From positions 14,015,942 through 14,079,941 of the forward strand of contig NW_024736071.1 in assembly GCF_018991925.1 (NCBI RefSeq): a stretch of 64,000 nucleotides of DNA, in the 5' to 3' direction. This document shows, piece by piece, positions 10,701-21,435 of this stretch. The notes under the pieces were generated by a model. That model made no database searches. It was not told the origin of the DNA and worked only from the letters and a program-made list of their open reading frames with translations. Both the position numbers and the translations under genes were made by a program. The first letter of the stretch is position 1. Every line of letters begins with the position of its first letter. Source of the DNA: Homarus americanus (lineage: Eukaryota; Arthropoda; Malacostraca; Decapoda; Nephropidae).

Positions 10701-10796
10701 AAGACATAATCAGAATTTAATTATGAAACACTCGACTAAAGGAACACTCCTTTGAAACAAAAACAAGACAAAAAACAAGTAGACCAACAAAGACAG

Positions 10797-11235
10797 TATA
10801 AGCCACGCATAATATGATCACCATAATGCAATACAACTGTAGAACATACTTTGCAATCAGACATGCCATCTCTATCCTTCTACAAGAACACAACCCAGAC
10901 ATCCTCCTTCTCAACTCTACAGTACATAAACGCAAGGAGCAAGCACTTTGGTTACACATGCAGACAATCACCACCAGAAAAACACCAGGGTGTAGCAATC
11001 CTCATCAGATCCTCCATCAAACACCAATTCATTACTGATTTCACCTTCAAACACTTTATCACCACCAAGATCGACACTGATCACGGACAGGTAATGGTAT
11101 GCACAACGTACACAAGGCCAAACACTCCCATCCCCTTCACAGACCTGAATTCCATCTTCAACAACACATCCCTACCGGGAAATACTATTGGCCGATCTCA
11201 ACATTAGACACAGCATTCCAACACAACAACAACCC
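10797..11235 (+). pseudogene. LINE apurinic endonuclease domain remnant
   Basis: The + strand reads IMQYNCRTYFAIRHAI, LLQEHNPDILLLNS, then in another frame TPGVAILIRSSIKHQF, MVCTTYTRPNTPIPF and LPGNTIG. These are the N-terminal and central blocks of the APE-type endonuclease of Jockey/I-like LINEs (QxN start, P-DI-L-LN, the TYxRP strand). The GDFN/GDLN and SDH catalytic blocks are not retained. At least one frameshift lies near 10980. Confidence 0.8.
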
Positions 11236-12360
11236 CTATGGCCAACATTACACACACACACACTGGTCCCACACAAAATCCTTCATCACATTGAATAAGG
11301 GCGGGGATTTTCTTCTTCTCCCTTATATTCTTATTTCATACTTCTATCTTTGTCTTAGTTCCTTCATTTGTTCTGTCTAGATATTTCATTTCATGGTAAC
11401 TACATAACCTCAGTCCTTTGGTAGCATGACGAGGGTTCGGGCACATGGGTACTGTAATTCTGGTATCAAGTCATTGGACAAAAATAAAAGTAATACTGAG
11501 AGAAAATGATACCACTAATATACTCTTAAGAAATGGTTTATTAATATGAAATTAAATTAGGTAAAAGATGTCATTAACATACAACTACAAGGCTCAACTC
11601 CTTGACCTTACTCAGCTGCAACTCTAATCAGATACTCTCGCTTCTTCCAACATTACTGGTGGTACATTTCATTACAGACAGCTACAAGGATCAACTCCTT
11701 GGTTTTACTCAACTGCAATTCCAAGTGGATATTCTTGTTTCTTACAACATTACTGGTGGTACATTACATACAGCTACATGACAAACTTACATATGGTTCC
11801 TTCACTAGAACTGTTGTTAGTACATATGGAGGATGCACTCACAACACAACACGTGATTACTGATACTAACAATTATAGAGTTTCACTAACCAACATGGGA
11901 TAATTACATTCCGGTTAATTATCCCCAATCATATATAACAAACACTGTGGACCAAATAACTGTACGGAGTGTCCCAGGGCAGAACACTGGCGTCTCAACA
12001 AATGAAGATCGCTGTTATGGTCGGTTGAAGTCTGACACGTGGCGAGAGTCTGGGATCTAGTTCCCACGATGCAGACTGGAGCAGTTTAATCCTGCCGAAT
12101 CAGCGACATCGTCCAATACAGCTAACTGTTAGGTATCCACCGACCCCGGGCAGCCGGTGGGGTGTTCAAATAACCCACGCACGAGGCAAGCGAGGTCATC
12201 CGACACCTGCAAGCAGAAGCACTCGTCAAGAACAACCAAGACACACAAGACAATGGTTACGTAGTTCCTCCACCATGGAGCCCTCCACCAGCCACATTCA
12301 AAATTTCCGACCTAGGTGATAGCAAAGCCAACCTCCATTAGGAGGACCTCAAAAAAATAA
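11236..12360. other. Non-coding stretch between LINE remnants
   Basis: No protein motif is visible. It holds the tandem duplication at 11581-11775 and otherwise AT-rich sequence. From about 12180 the sequence grades into a LINE coding region (the RNase H remnant), but the frame there is too decayed to assign. Confidence 0.4.
11581..11775. repeat. Tandem duplication, unit about 97 bp
   Basis: Two diverged copies share caactcctt, ctcagctgca/ctcaactgca and acattactggtggtacat; a third begins (acagctacatg) at 11769. Confidence 0.85.
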
Positions 12361-12369
12361 CTCTGGAAG

Positions 12370-13247
12370 CCATAGCCACCGAGACACCGGCTGATGCAGC
12401 ATCATACTTCACAGACGGCTCGGTGGATCCAAAACATCATAGATCCGGAGCGGCCTTCTACACCCAAGGTCAGACCCTCTGATGGAGACTTTCTAATGAC
12501 TGCTTCACCCTACAAACAGAGCTGGTAGCAATCTCAAAGGCCCTGCAACACGCTGCAACACAACACAACAAGTCCATCATAATTCACACAGACTGGAAAT
12601 CGGCCATGCAGGCGCTGCAACACAGTCAACCAAGAGACAATGTCCACATCATAACCTCGATCCTCGCACAGCTACAGGAATTCCAAAGACAAAACCGCCC
12701 AGTCGTCTTACACTGGATTCCCAGTCATGTAGGGATCGGGGGAAATGACGTGGCAGATGAAGCAGCCAAGGCAGCCACACGTTCTAGTAGCGTACACATT
12801 CAAGTTCCAGCAAGCGTGCAACAGATCAAGAATCACCTCAGAAAGACTAGCAAGCTCCACATCCAAAAGAGCTTCCTTCACGCATTCAACGTTGGTTCCC
12901 AATCAGCCAAATGGTACCTGGCGGCTACAAAAGGGGAACCACCTTTCGCGGACAAGAAAACACCAAGACAAACCCAAGTCAGCCTTCATCGACTACAACT
13001 AGGGTACAAGTGCTCCTGGCAGATGATCGGAAATGACGTCATGGAATGCACCTACTGTCAGGAGCCAGCAGTCAACCCACTTGAACACTATATCCTCGAT
13101 TGCGAAGTCACACAAAGTCTCCGAAACAGAACTCAAAACTTCCAAGAAGCACACACAACACCAGCGGCCACTCTAACCCGAAAGGCTCAAACAAACCACA
13201 TTCACCACCTTCTCCGGGTCATCACACGATACCCACCACCCAGATAG
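12370..13247 (+). pseudogene. LINE RNase H domain and C-terminal zinc-like region
   Basis: FTDGSVD, TELVAISKAL, IIHTDWKSAM and GGNDVADEAAKAA give the four acidic positions of an RNase H fold in the right order (D, E, D, D). The third block reads TDWKS where TDSKS is usual. The tail has CSWQ, CTYC and PLEHYILDC, the cysteine/histidine motif found after RNase H in I/Jockey-like LINEs. A TGA at about 12480 interrupts the frame between the first two blocks; after it a long open frame runs to 13247. Reverse transcriptase is absent on the left. RNase H would remove RNA from the hybrid made during target-primed reverse transcription. Confidence 0.87.
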
Positions 13248-13535
13248 CTTAGAAAGTATCCTCTCCCAGCAAGTGCGGACCCCAGTTCGGGGGGCGCGCC
13301 ACTCCGAAACTGACCACGTCCAAGAGTGGGGGTTGGTGGTAAGCGTCCACTGATCGGGGGTCCGCTCACACTTGCAACCTGCAGTATCCTTCCATATCTG
13401 CAGGTAGGACAACCTCCAATCCCAATCTGGTCTGGCTGCTCCAGGAGCTCCAGCCGGAACCACCAAACGGGCCGCCTATAGGCAAAGGCCCGTGTCGGAC
13501 TACGGTCCGACAATCTCAACAACAACAACAGTAGC
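13248..13535 (+). mobile_element. Probable 3' UTR and CAA-repeat tail of the RNase H LINE
   Basis: Sequence following the RNase H stop, ending in a (caa)n run at about 13518-13533. Simple-repeat tails are common for this LINE type. Only position and tail support the call. Confidence 0.5.
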
Positions 13536-13719
13536 TGCTGAAGTCATTCACCTTCGCCAGCCAGCCTTCGCCGTGAACGGACCTCTCTTCTGACCCTACA
13601 CTGCTAAAGCCTGCCAGCCTGTCTCTAACCGTTGACGACCCGAACGAAAACGACCACCTCACCACCATTACTCACACACCCGGGAAGCTCGTTCCAGACA
13701 ACGCCCTTTCTGTGCCTCC

Positions 13720-14301
13720 CCACTGATCAGGGGTGACTCCTGATCAGAGGCGGCCCTGATTGGGAGATCTGTAATGGCTTTCTGCAGCGGACTTGGGCTG
13801 CGATCCCACTGGTGTTACTTGCACCAGTGGCTGCCTTTCTTTGATCTTCCTTCTTTTTCGCTCTGGCCTGGGGACCTACACCCTAGAGGTGTATTCATCC
13901 TTGGGTCCCCCCTGTAACTGTTCACCTCCACCGTAGGAGATTGTGAACACGAAAGGGGGTAGGAGCAGAACCCATCCCTCCGGCGAGTCTTCCTGGGTAA
14001 CCGTGATCGTGCGGGTCCACCTAGGAAGGGGGTCGCAATCCTTAATCCTCCACCCCCCCCTGAATAGGCACACTTTAAGCTCACGCCTATAAGTGAGCAC
14101 TTACCGACAATAGGAAATAGGTTCCCCTAACGGGGCTTCTGGGTGAGTGACACAGGAACCACTCCACGACCACTCGATCAGCAAGTGGCGGTGGGAGTGC
14201 TGTAATTCCTGTGTTCAGGTTGCTCGCCCGGAATAGGTAGGGTGCCTGTAACTTTCGTAAAATCACAACAAGACTGATGCCACGGAGAACGACCAAAGCA
14301 A
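13720..14301 (+). promoter_or_regulatory. Probable 5' UTR / internal promoter of a LINE
   Basis: This GC-rich leader lies directly before the intact LINE ORF1. It begins with a small palindrome (actgatcaggggtgactcct then gatcag) and has no open frame. LINEs of this type carry internal promoters in the leader, but no promoter motif can be claimed. The exact 5' end is unknown. Confidence 0.4.
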
Positions 14302-16035
14302 ATGACTAGGACAACTGGAAACAGGATACGACTACGCTCCCTCCAGGGGGGCGTATCCGAAAAACGCAAGGAGGAACTGGGCATACTACTATGTGCCCAG
14401 CTAAACATCAAATTCGCCGCCTTGATCGAAACAAAGGACTCCTTCATAGTCCTTTGCCTGGAAGAAAAGGATGTAGACAATATGCTCTCTGCCGACTCAA
14501 CAAAGAAATTAAAAGAACGGGGTTTTGAAACAGTAATACCACCACAACTACGTGCAAAAAAATCCGTAGTAATTAAAAGGGTAGATAGAAATATACTGAA
14601 AGAAACACCAAGCTACATTGCTAACAATATAGAAGAGAAGAACCCATGGGCTAGAGTTGAGGAGGTGGTGCTAATGCCTGGTGCTCCCACCATGATGAAG
14701 GTCAGGTTTGGAGAGATCTCCATGGCACAAAAAGCCCTAGAGAATGGCCTCTGTATCTCCCACTACCATCTGTCAAAACAACAAATTGAGCAGGAGGAAT
14801 TTTACGCAATAACACCGTGTTGGAACTGCTATAAATACAATCATCTAGCAATAAACTGTCCCCAAAAAGATAAGAAGTTCTGCTCCGAATGTGCAGCAGA
14901 GGGCCACACATTCAGAGAATGTAGCAATAAAGATAACCCCAAATGCCTGAACTGCAATGGGGACCACCGAACACTAGCAGCACGCTGTCCCATAAGGAAA
15001 GAAATAATTAGGAATTTGAGAGAAAAAGAAAAGGCAAATAAGAAGATAGAAACAGACCCTAACAAGACATATGCAGCAATTGCAAAGCTGCAAGATACCA
15101 CCTCCAAAGTTCTGAAGAAAACGAAAGAAAACCCCCTCATGCAACCTACATACCTTAATCTGAGCGAAGGATTACCATTCACAATTCTAACCAGTATCAT
15201 TCATGCACACATCAACAACATCGCAAAACCAGGATCCTTTGGAAAAACGATCAGGGAAATGTTTGCTGCAAATAATCTGCCGGAGGTGAAATTCCCAGAC
15301 GACGCCCCCTCAACAGAAATATTTAAAATTGTCACCGAGAGTAGCCTGGGAATAACCAAACCACAGGAGCACATAACCAAACTAGGCACAGAAGAAAACG
15401 TCATGGAAATAGACCCTATCACCCAAGCAGTCACACCACACCGCAAATCATCAGATTCCACAACTCAGCAAACAGAGAAACCACAACCTGCAAAAGCTGA
15501 CCCAACCAAAGCGAAATCAAGAAAAGAATCCCACTCTGGCCATCGTGCCCCCCCATCTTCACCAAGCGATGTGCAGCCAGCAGACCTAGGCAATGAGATC
15601 GGCATCCGCTTCTACTCAGTCAACACACCACCTACAATAACAAATGACAGACTTCTGCAGGAAATCAAGGAAGGCACAGTCAAATTCACCTACGAAGATG
15701 ATAGGGTAGAAGAATCCTACATAGACCAGTTGATAAATGCAGGACTTATAAACACCAAATACAATAAAATTGAAAGAGTAGATATAACTAAGTTTAAGAA
15801 AATCAGAACGGGATTGAGGAGGAAAGGAGTAGACACTCGCCAGGAGATACACGAGCCAGCAAACACCCTACACCAAGTTCTCGGGATCCACGACTACTCA
15901 AAACATATTATTAAAGATAATTCAGCACAACGTCCTTGCCTGGAATCTGACGAGGAAATCAGAACTTACCAACATATACAGCACAATAGACCCAGACATC
16001 ATCCTTATCAACGCACATGGTCGGAAAAACAGTGA
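14302..16035 (+). CDS. LINE ORF1 (Gag-like, three CCHC knuckles), intact
   Basis: A 577-residue open frame starting MTRTTGNRIRL. Residues from about 30 to 165 have the mixed alpha/beta look of the RRM-like/PRE_C2HC region in Jockey/I-type ORF1 proteins (NPWARVEEVVLMPG, MKVRFGEISMAQKALENG). Three zinc knuckles follow: CWNC-x4-H-x4-C at about 173, CSEC-x4-H-x4-C at about 194 and CLNC-x3-H-x6-C at about 215. The remainder is lysine- and proline-rich and probably disordered. The role would be binding LINE RNA in the ribonucleoprotein. The end overlaps the start of ORF2 in another frame, a usual arrangement. It is the only long undamaged reading frame in the window, although its partner ORF2 is shattered. 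A host zinc-knuckle gene is unlikely given the adjoining endonuclease. Confidence 0.9.
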   Translation: MTRTTGNRIRLRSLQGGVSEKRKEELGILLCAQLNIKFAALIETKDSFIVLCLEEKDVDNMLSADSTKKLKERGFETVIPPQLRAKKSVVIKRVDRNILKETPSYIANNIEEKNPWARVEEVVLMPGAPTMMKVRFGEISMAQKALENGLCISHYHLSKQQIEQEEFYAITPCWNCYKYNHLAINCPQKDKKFCSECAAEGHTFRECSNKDNPKCLNCNGDHRTLAARCPIRKEIIRNLREKEKANKKIETDPNKTYAAIAKLQDTTSKVLKKTKENPLMQPTYLNLSEGLPFTILTSIIHAHINNIAKPGSFGKTIREMFAANNLPEVKFPDDAPSTEIFKIVTESSLGITKPQEHITKLGTEENVMEIDPITQAVTPHRKSSDSTTQQTEKPQPAKADPTKAKSRKESHSGHRAPPSSPSDVQPADLGNEIGIRFYSVNTPPTITNDRLLQEIKEGTVKFTYEDDRVEESYIDQLINAGLINTKYNKIERVDITKFKKIRTGLRRKGVDTRQEIHEPANTLHQVLGIHDYSKHIIKDNSAQRPCLESDEEIRTYQHIQHNRPRHHPYQRTWSEKQ

Positions 16036-16672
16036 CAAAATCAAGATCTTTAACTACCATGTACATCAAATGAACATACACGACGAACCACATGACGGAA
16101 TAGCAATAGCTATAAAACGCAACATACAATACAAAATCATTGACAACTTTCAAAGTAACTTTCTTGCAGCCGAAATAAATACAAGAGGCCCAATAACTAT
16201 TGGAACTTCATATCTAACATTCACAAGGCCAATATTCCCTACAGGGGACATCTTAAAACTAATGAGGCAAAACAATCCAGCATACTTCATAGGAGACCTC
16301 AATGCTAAACACAACCTTAGGACACAATATTAAAAAGCCAGGAGGAAAAATTCTCCATGCTCTCATCGAACACGGGACAATAACACACCTCGGGCCCGAC
16401 TTCGAAACTTACGCATCAGCCGGTAACTCTGGGAAACCAGACATTGTTTTAACCAATAGGCATCACCATCTAAAAGCTGGACCCACAACAACCAGTGATC
16501 ATCTACCCATAATAGCAACTCTATCCACATCCCCGATACAAATTCCATCAATCCCAATATTTTCACTCAATAGAGCAAATTGGGAAAAATTTAAATCGGA
16601 TCTTAGCAACAACGAACCAACACTACTACACAACAAAGACACAACAGAGATTGACAAAACACTGGATACATA
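15915..16672 (+). pseudogene. LINE ORF2: apurinic endonuclease domain, frameshifted
   Basis: In the frame overlapping the end of ORF1 it reads IIQHNVLAWNL, TIDPDIILINAHG, HDGIAIAIKRNIQY, GTSYLTFTRPIFP and FIGDLNAKH. After a frameshift near 16320 come LGHNIKKPGGKILHALIE, GKPDIVLTNR and TTSDHLPIIATL. GDLNAKH and SDHLP are the catalytic blocks of the APE-type endonuclease that nicks target DNA for priming. A TAG stops the frame at the LTR junction (16673). The LINE resumes beyond the LTR nest at 19211-19222 and 20872, where the two sides read as one continuous LINE segment once the inserts are discounted. Confidence 0.88.
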
Positions 16673-16676
16673 GTAC

Positions 16677-19210
16677 TGTAGGGTTTCGTGATATTATGTT
16701 GTCTAGCACTCAGGATGGATGGAAACTCTAAGGTGGTGGTTTTCTTATATAATATAAGTTATATGGTAGACAGTCTGGTGCTGGAGATGCCGTGTGGTGA
16801 GGAGCTGCTCAGTAGACACGTTCGGTGAGTAGCGTGTTGAAGGAGGTAGATGTGCAGGAGCTTCGTTAGAGAAGATGTTGCCTGTTGCTGGCCTCCAGGT
16901 TGAATGAGAACGGGATAGCGAGGAGCTTGCTTGGAGGAGGTGTTGTGTGTTCAGGAACCGAGAGCAGAATGAGAGAGCTGGTTGGTGAGGACGCTCAGAG
17001 AAGGACAGCTGGTGGGTCGCCATGCTCGCCGGCGGGAGCGAGGACCGCCAGGCAGGCGGAGGAGAAGCGAGGGCCGCCAGGCAGCGGCGGAGGAGGAGGT
17101 GTTGCGTGTTCAAGAAGAGAGGCCAGAATGCATCTCAATGGAGAGACAGAGCTTATATACACAGCCGCCGGAAGTAGACCATGGGAAGTCGCCGGTCTTT
17201 TGACTCCGTTGCTAGGGAACGGTAGCAGCTGGTGGCTGGTTGCTAGGATACTGTGGCATCTTGTAGGAGTATCGAGATATTAATGTTGTCTAGCACTCAG
17301 GATGGAAGGAAACTCTAATGTGGTTTTCTTGTATAATATATAAGTTATATGATAGAAAGTCTGGTGCTGGAGATGCTGTGTGGTGAGGGGCTGCTTGGTA
17401 GAGACGTGCGGTGAGTAGCTTGTTGAAGGAGGTAGATGTGGAGGAGCTTCGTTAGAGAAGATGTTGCCTGTTGCTGGCCTCCTGGTTGAATGAAATGTTA
17501 ACAGCGTGGAGCTTGCTGGAGGAGATGTTGCTTGTTCAGGAAAATGGGCAGAATGAGAGTTGGTTGGTGAGGAAGCTCAGAGAAGGACATGCTCGCTGGC
17601 GGGAGCGAGGACCGCCAGGCAGGCGGAGGAGAGGCGAGGGTCGCCAGGCAGCGGCAGAGGAGGAGGTGTTGCTTGTTCAAGAAGATTGGTCAGACTGAAT
17701 CTCAAGGGAGAGACAGAGCTTATATACACCCAGCAGCAGCCGCCAGTCCTCTTTGAGTCATGTTGGGAAAACCCGAGAAGTAGCCGGTGACTAGTTCTGT
17801 TGCTAAGATACGGTAACATCTGGGGACAGCTCTCGCTTGGTTGCTAGGGGAGGCGGCACATTGGAATGCGATACGCAATTGTAGGGGAGACGTCCACTAC
17901 AATACTCCCCCTCCCCTCCAGGCGGTGTAGGAGACTTGTTGATTGTAGAGTTGCTTAGCACATGTGAGGAAGACCGGGCGGTGCATGCCTCATGTGAGAC
18001 AACGGCTATGGCGTGATGAGCCGATCGCTGAAATACAACTGTCTAGATACACACTATCTGTGGGAGAAGGGAGAAAAAGGGTGTGTGGAGGCGATGAATG
18101 TTGTGCTTCCCTCACGACAGGTACAGGGTCGTCAGATGCGCCTGCTGGGGTGTGTGTGGGCCTGGATCAGGAGCAGGGGCTGGGTCAGCAGAAGCGGGTT
18201 AGGGCTCGTGACAGCAGCTGGGTCCACGACAGCAGCAGGGTGCAGGACATTAGCAGGGAGTACCTGAGGGAGAAAAGAGGGGGTGTGGAGGTGATGGATG
18301 TTGTGTGCTTCCCTCACGGCAGGTACTGCTGGGCCGGGGTCGGCGTCTGAGGCAGGACGGGTGTGCTGGGGTCGTCAGAATGTGGTGCGTGAGGCAGGAA
18401 GAGGAGCTGGTGTCTGCTTGAAGACTGGGAGGGTGATCAGTGTCTCCTCCATCCTGTGTGAGTGCTTATCTCCGGGAGTCACCATTGTAGGAGTATCGAG
18501 ATATTAATGTTGTCTAGCACTCAGGATGGAAGGAAACTCTAATGTGGTTTTCTTGTATAATATATAAGTTATATGATTGAAAGTCTGGTGCTGGAGATGC
18601 TGTGTGGTGAGGGGCTGCTTGGTAGAGACGTGCGGTGAGTAGCTTGTTGAAGGAGGTAGATGTGGAGGAGCTTCGTTAGAGAAGATGTTGCCTGTTGCTG
18701 GCCTCCTGGTTGAATGAAATGTTAACAGCGTGGAGCTTGCTGGAGATGTTGCTTGTTCAGGAAAATGGGCAGAATGAGAGTTGGTTGGTGAGGAAGCTCA
18801 GAGAAGGACATGCTCGCTGGCGGGAGCGAGGACCGCCAGGCAGGCGGAGGAGAGGCGAGGGTCGCCAGGCAGCGGCAGAGGAGGAGGTGTTGCTTGTTCA
18901 AGAAGATTGGTCAGACTGAATCTCAAGGGAGAGACAGAGCTTATATACACCCAGCAGCAGCCGCCAGTCCTCTATGAGTCATGTTGGGAAAACCCGAGAA
19001 GTAGCCGGTGACTAGTTCCGTTGCTAAGATACGGTAACATCTGGGGACAGCTCTCGCTTGGTTGCTAGGGGAGGCGGCACATTGGAATGCGATACGCAGT
19101 TGTAGGGGAGACGTCCACAATCTGGTGACGCCGGGCCGCTCGTTTGGTTGCTAGGGAAGACGTAGCAGGTGGAATGCGGCTACGCAGTTGTAGGGGAGAC
19201 GTCCACTACA
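16677..19210 (-). mobile_element. Solo LTR (family B) split by a TRIM insertion
   Basis: The outer LTR consists of 16677-17261 and 19124-19210. Its left edge begins tgtagggtttcg, its right edge ends gtccactaca, and GTAC flanks it at 16673-16676 and 19211-19214, a perfect 4-bp target duplication. The internal TRIM copy (17262-19119) supplies its own duplication (ATCT), so the order of events is LINE, then LTR B, then TRIM B. Family B resembles family A in the gaccgccaggcag repeats and in ending ctaca, but has a distinct left half. It interrupts LINE ORF2. Confidence 0.88.
17262..19119 (-). mobile_element. TRIM-like LTR element, family B, complete
   Basis: Left LTR 17262-17901, internal 17902-18485, right LTR 18486-19119, flanked by ATCT at 17258-17261 and 19120-19123. 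Sense is the - strand: a pyrimidine run (ctccccctcccctcc, a polypurine tract on the - strand) borders the left LTR, and a primer-site-like ccgggagtcacca borders the right one. A TATATAAG-type box on the - strand lies near 17720 in the left LTR. The interior of less than 600 bp has no gag, protease, polymerase or integrase motif, so the element depends on proteins supplied elsewhere. Confidence 0.9.
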
Positions 19211-19222
19211 GTACAATGAAGT
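19211..19222 (+). pseudogene. 12-bp island of LINE ORF2 between two LTR insertions
   Basis: gtacaatgaagt is all that separates two independent insertions. It includes the GTAC and AAGT target duplications, and it continues the LINE frame from 16672 into 20872. Confidence 0.8.
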
Positions 19223-20871
19223 TGTGGGGTATGAGATTGTTTCACACTCAGGATGGAATGGAGAAAAGAAACTCACAATGTGCTCTCTATATACATGTTG
19301 TATTGGATGTACAATGCAGCTTGGTGCTGGGAAGGCAGCATGGTTACAAGCGTGATGTAGAGAGAGCTGGTTGGTGAGGACGCTCAGAGAAGGACAGCTT
19401 GTGGGTCGCCATGCTCGCCAGCGGGAGAGAGGACCGCCAGGCAGGAGGAGGAGGAGCGAGGGCCGCCAGGCAGCGGCGGAGGAGGAGGTGTTGCTGGCTG
19501 CGGCTGTAGGTAGAGAGCGAGATCCCCACGAGGTCAGGTCTTAAATAGCGGGAGTAGGCGTGGCTTAGCAGTTGACACCCGCTCCGTGGTGTATGGCGGC
19601 GCTGGTTGACCTAGACCACGAGGCATACACTGGGGAATTGGTGGGGTCGGCTAGGCAGCGACAAACAGCGTTTGTAGGGGAGAATTCCACTACAATACTC
19701 CCCCTTCCCTCCAGGCGGTGTAGGAGACTTGTTGTCTGCAGGGTTGCTTAGCACATGTGAGGCAGAACGGGCGGTGCATGCCTCATGTGAGACAACGGCG
19801 ATGGCGTGGATGAGCCGGTCGCTGGATACAACTGTCTAGATACACAATATCTGTGGGAGAAGAGAGGGAGAATAAGGGTGTGTGGAGGCGATGAATGTTG
19901 TGCTTCCCTCATGGCAGGTACAGAGTCGTCAGATGCGCCTGCTGGGGTGTGTGGGCCTGGGTCAGGAGCAGGGGCTGCGTCAGCAGAAGCGGACGAGGGC
20001 TCGTGACAGCAGCTGGGTCCACGACAGCAGCAGGTTGCAGGACATTAGCAGGGAGTACCTGAGGGAGAAAAGAGGTGTGTGTGGGTCCGCACTCAGGAAC
20101 AGAGGCCGCATCAGGGGCGGCAGGGGTTACTGCTGGGCCGGGGTCGGCATCTGAGGCAGGACGGGTGTGCTGGGGTCGGTAGGACCTGGTGCTTGGGGCA
20201 GGAAGAGGAGCTGGTGTCTGCTTAGAGTAGCAGAGCTGCTCTAGGGTGTCTAACCTGCGGTGTAGAAACAGTAGCTGTAGAGCCGATGAGTGCTGCTTCT
20301 GTGTGGAAAAGCCAGTCTTCCATGTTGCTTGAAGACTGGGAGCGTGATCAGTTTCTCCTCCATCCTGTGTGAGTGCGTATCTCCGGGGTCACCAATTGTG
20401 GGGTATGAGATGTTTGGTTCACACTCAGGATGGAATGGAGAAAGGAAACTCACAATGTGCTCTCTATATACATGTTGTATTGGATGTACAATGCAGCTTG
20501 GTGCTGGGAAGGCAGCATGGTTACAAGCGTGATGTAGAGAGAGCTGGTTGGTGAGGACGCTCAGAGAAGGACAGCTTGTGGGTCGCCATGCTCGCCAGCG
20601 GGAGAGAGGACCGCCAGGCAGGCGGAGGAGGAGCGAGGGCCGCCAGGCAGCGGCGGAGGAGGAGGTGTTGCTGGCTGCGGCTGTAGGTAGAGAGCGAGAT
20701 CACCACGAGGTCAGGTCTTAAATAGCGGGAGTAGGCGTGGCTTAGCAGTTGACACCCGCTCCGTGGTGTATGGCGGCGCTGGTTGACCTAGACCACGAGG
20801 CATACACTGGGGAATTGGTGGGGTCGACTAGGCAGCGACAAACAGCGTTTGTAGGGGAGAATTCCACTACA
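19223..20871 (-). mobile_element. TRIM-like LTR element, family A, copy 1
   Basis: Left LTR 19223-19694, internal 19695-20396, right LTR 20397-20871. AAGT flanks it at 19219-19222 and 20872-20875. On the - strand a polypurine tract (complement of ctcccccttccctcc, about 19697) adjoins the left LTR and the candidate primer site (complement of tccggggtcacca) adjoins the right LTR. The 0.7-kb interior has no recognisable coding motif. It inserted 8 bp from the family-B insertion, in the same LINE. Confidence 0.92.
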
Positions 20872-21435
20872 AAGTAATAACAGCAATGAAAAACAACATC
20901 CCAAAAACAACATACCGTACATTACCACATGCACAATTAACATACGAAGAGAAAATGATCCAAACTAGATTCACCAATCTACGTATATGAATACACAAAA
21001 ACACACGGGTGGAGCAATGACAACAGAATATTATACAGGAATCTAAAAGAAGAACTGAAAGACATAAGCAAGAACAAACACAATGAAACATGGAACAAGC
21101 TGATCAATGATACACAAGCAGACTACAGAAATCCAAAAGCATTCTGGAAAAAAAATAAAAAACCTAATGGGAACTAATTCGGAAGAAACTAGCTACATAA
21201 AGGACAAAAACGGTAGAAAGGCAACAGAACCACACGATAAAGAATCATCTTGAATACCCGCCAATACCATTAAACACGATCAGCCTTACCAACCAATTAA
21301 AACTCCAGGCAACACAAAACAAAGCCATCCGCAGAGCCTCCAAACAACGTCCCCCCATACACAACCAAAATTAAAGAGCTTCACGAAAAATACAATATTT
21401 TACCACTGAACATAAGAACATGCAGCCAAGCACAG
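20872..21435 (+). pseudogene. LINE ORF2: linker and thumb, reverse transcriptase core deleted
   Basis: The first part reads ITAMKNNIPKTTYRTLPHAQ, LTYEEKMIQTRF, then YRNLKEELKDISKNK and NPKAFWKKIK, the linker between endonuclease and polymerase. From about 21260 the sequence jumps to the post-palm region (NKAIRRASKQRP, IKELHEKYN, LPLNIRTCSQAQ). The whole catalytic core, including the YxDD box, is therefore missing. Several stops and frameshifts are present. It is interrupted on the right by the LTR element at 21436. Confidence 0.8.

Noticed and set aside
14302..16035. Host zinc-knuckle gene
   Set aside because: The frame is followed by an overlapping APE endonuclease ORF and preceded by a LINE-like leader, so LINE ORF1 is the better call.
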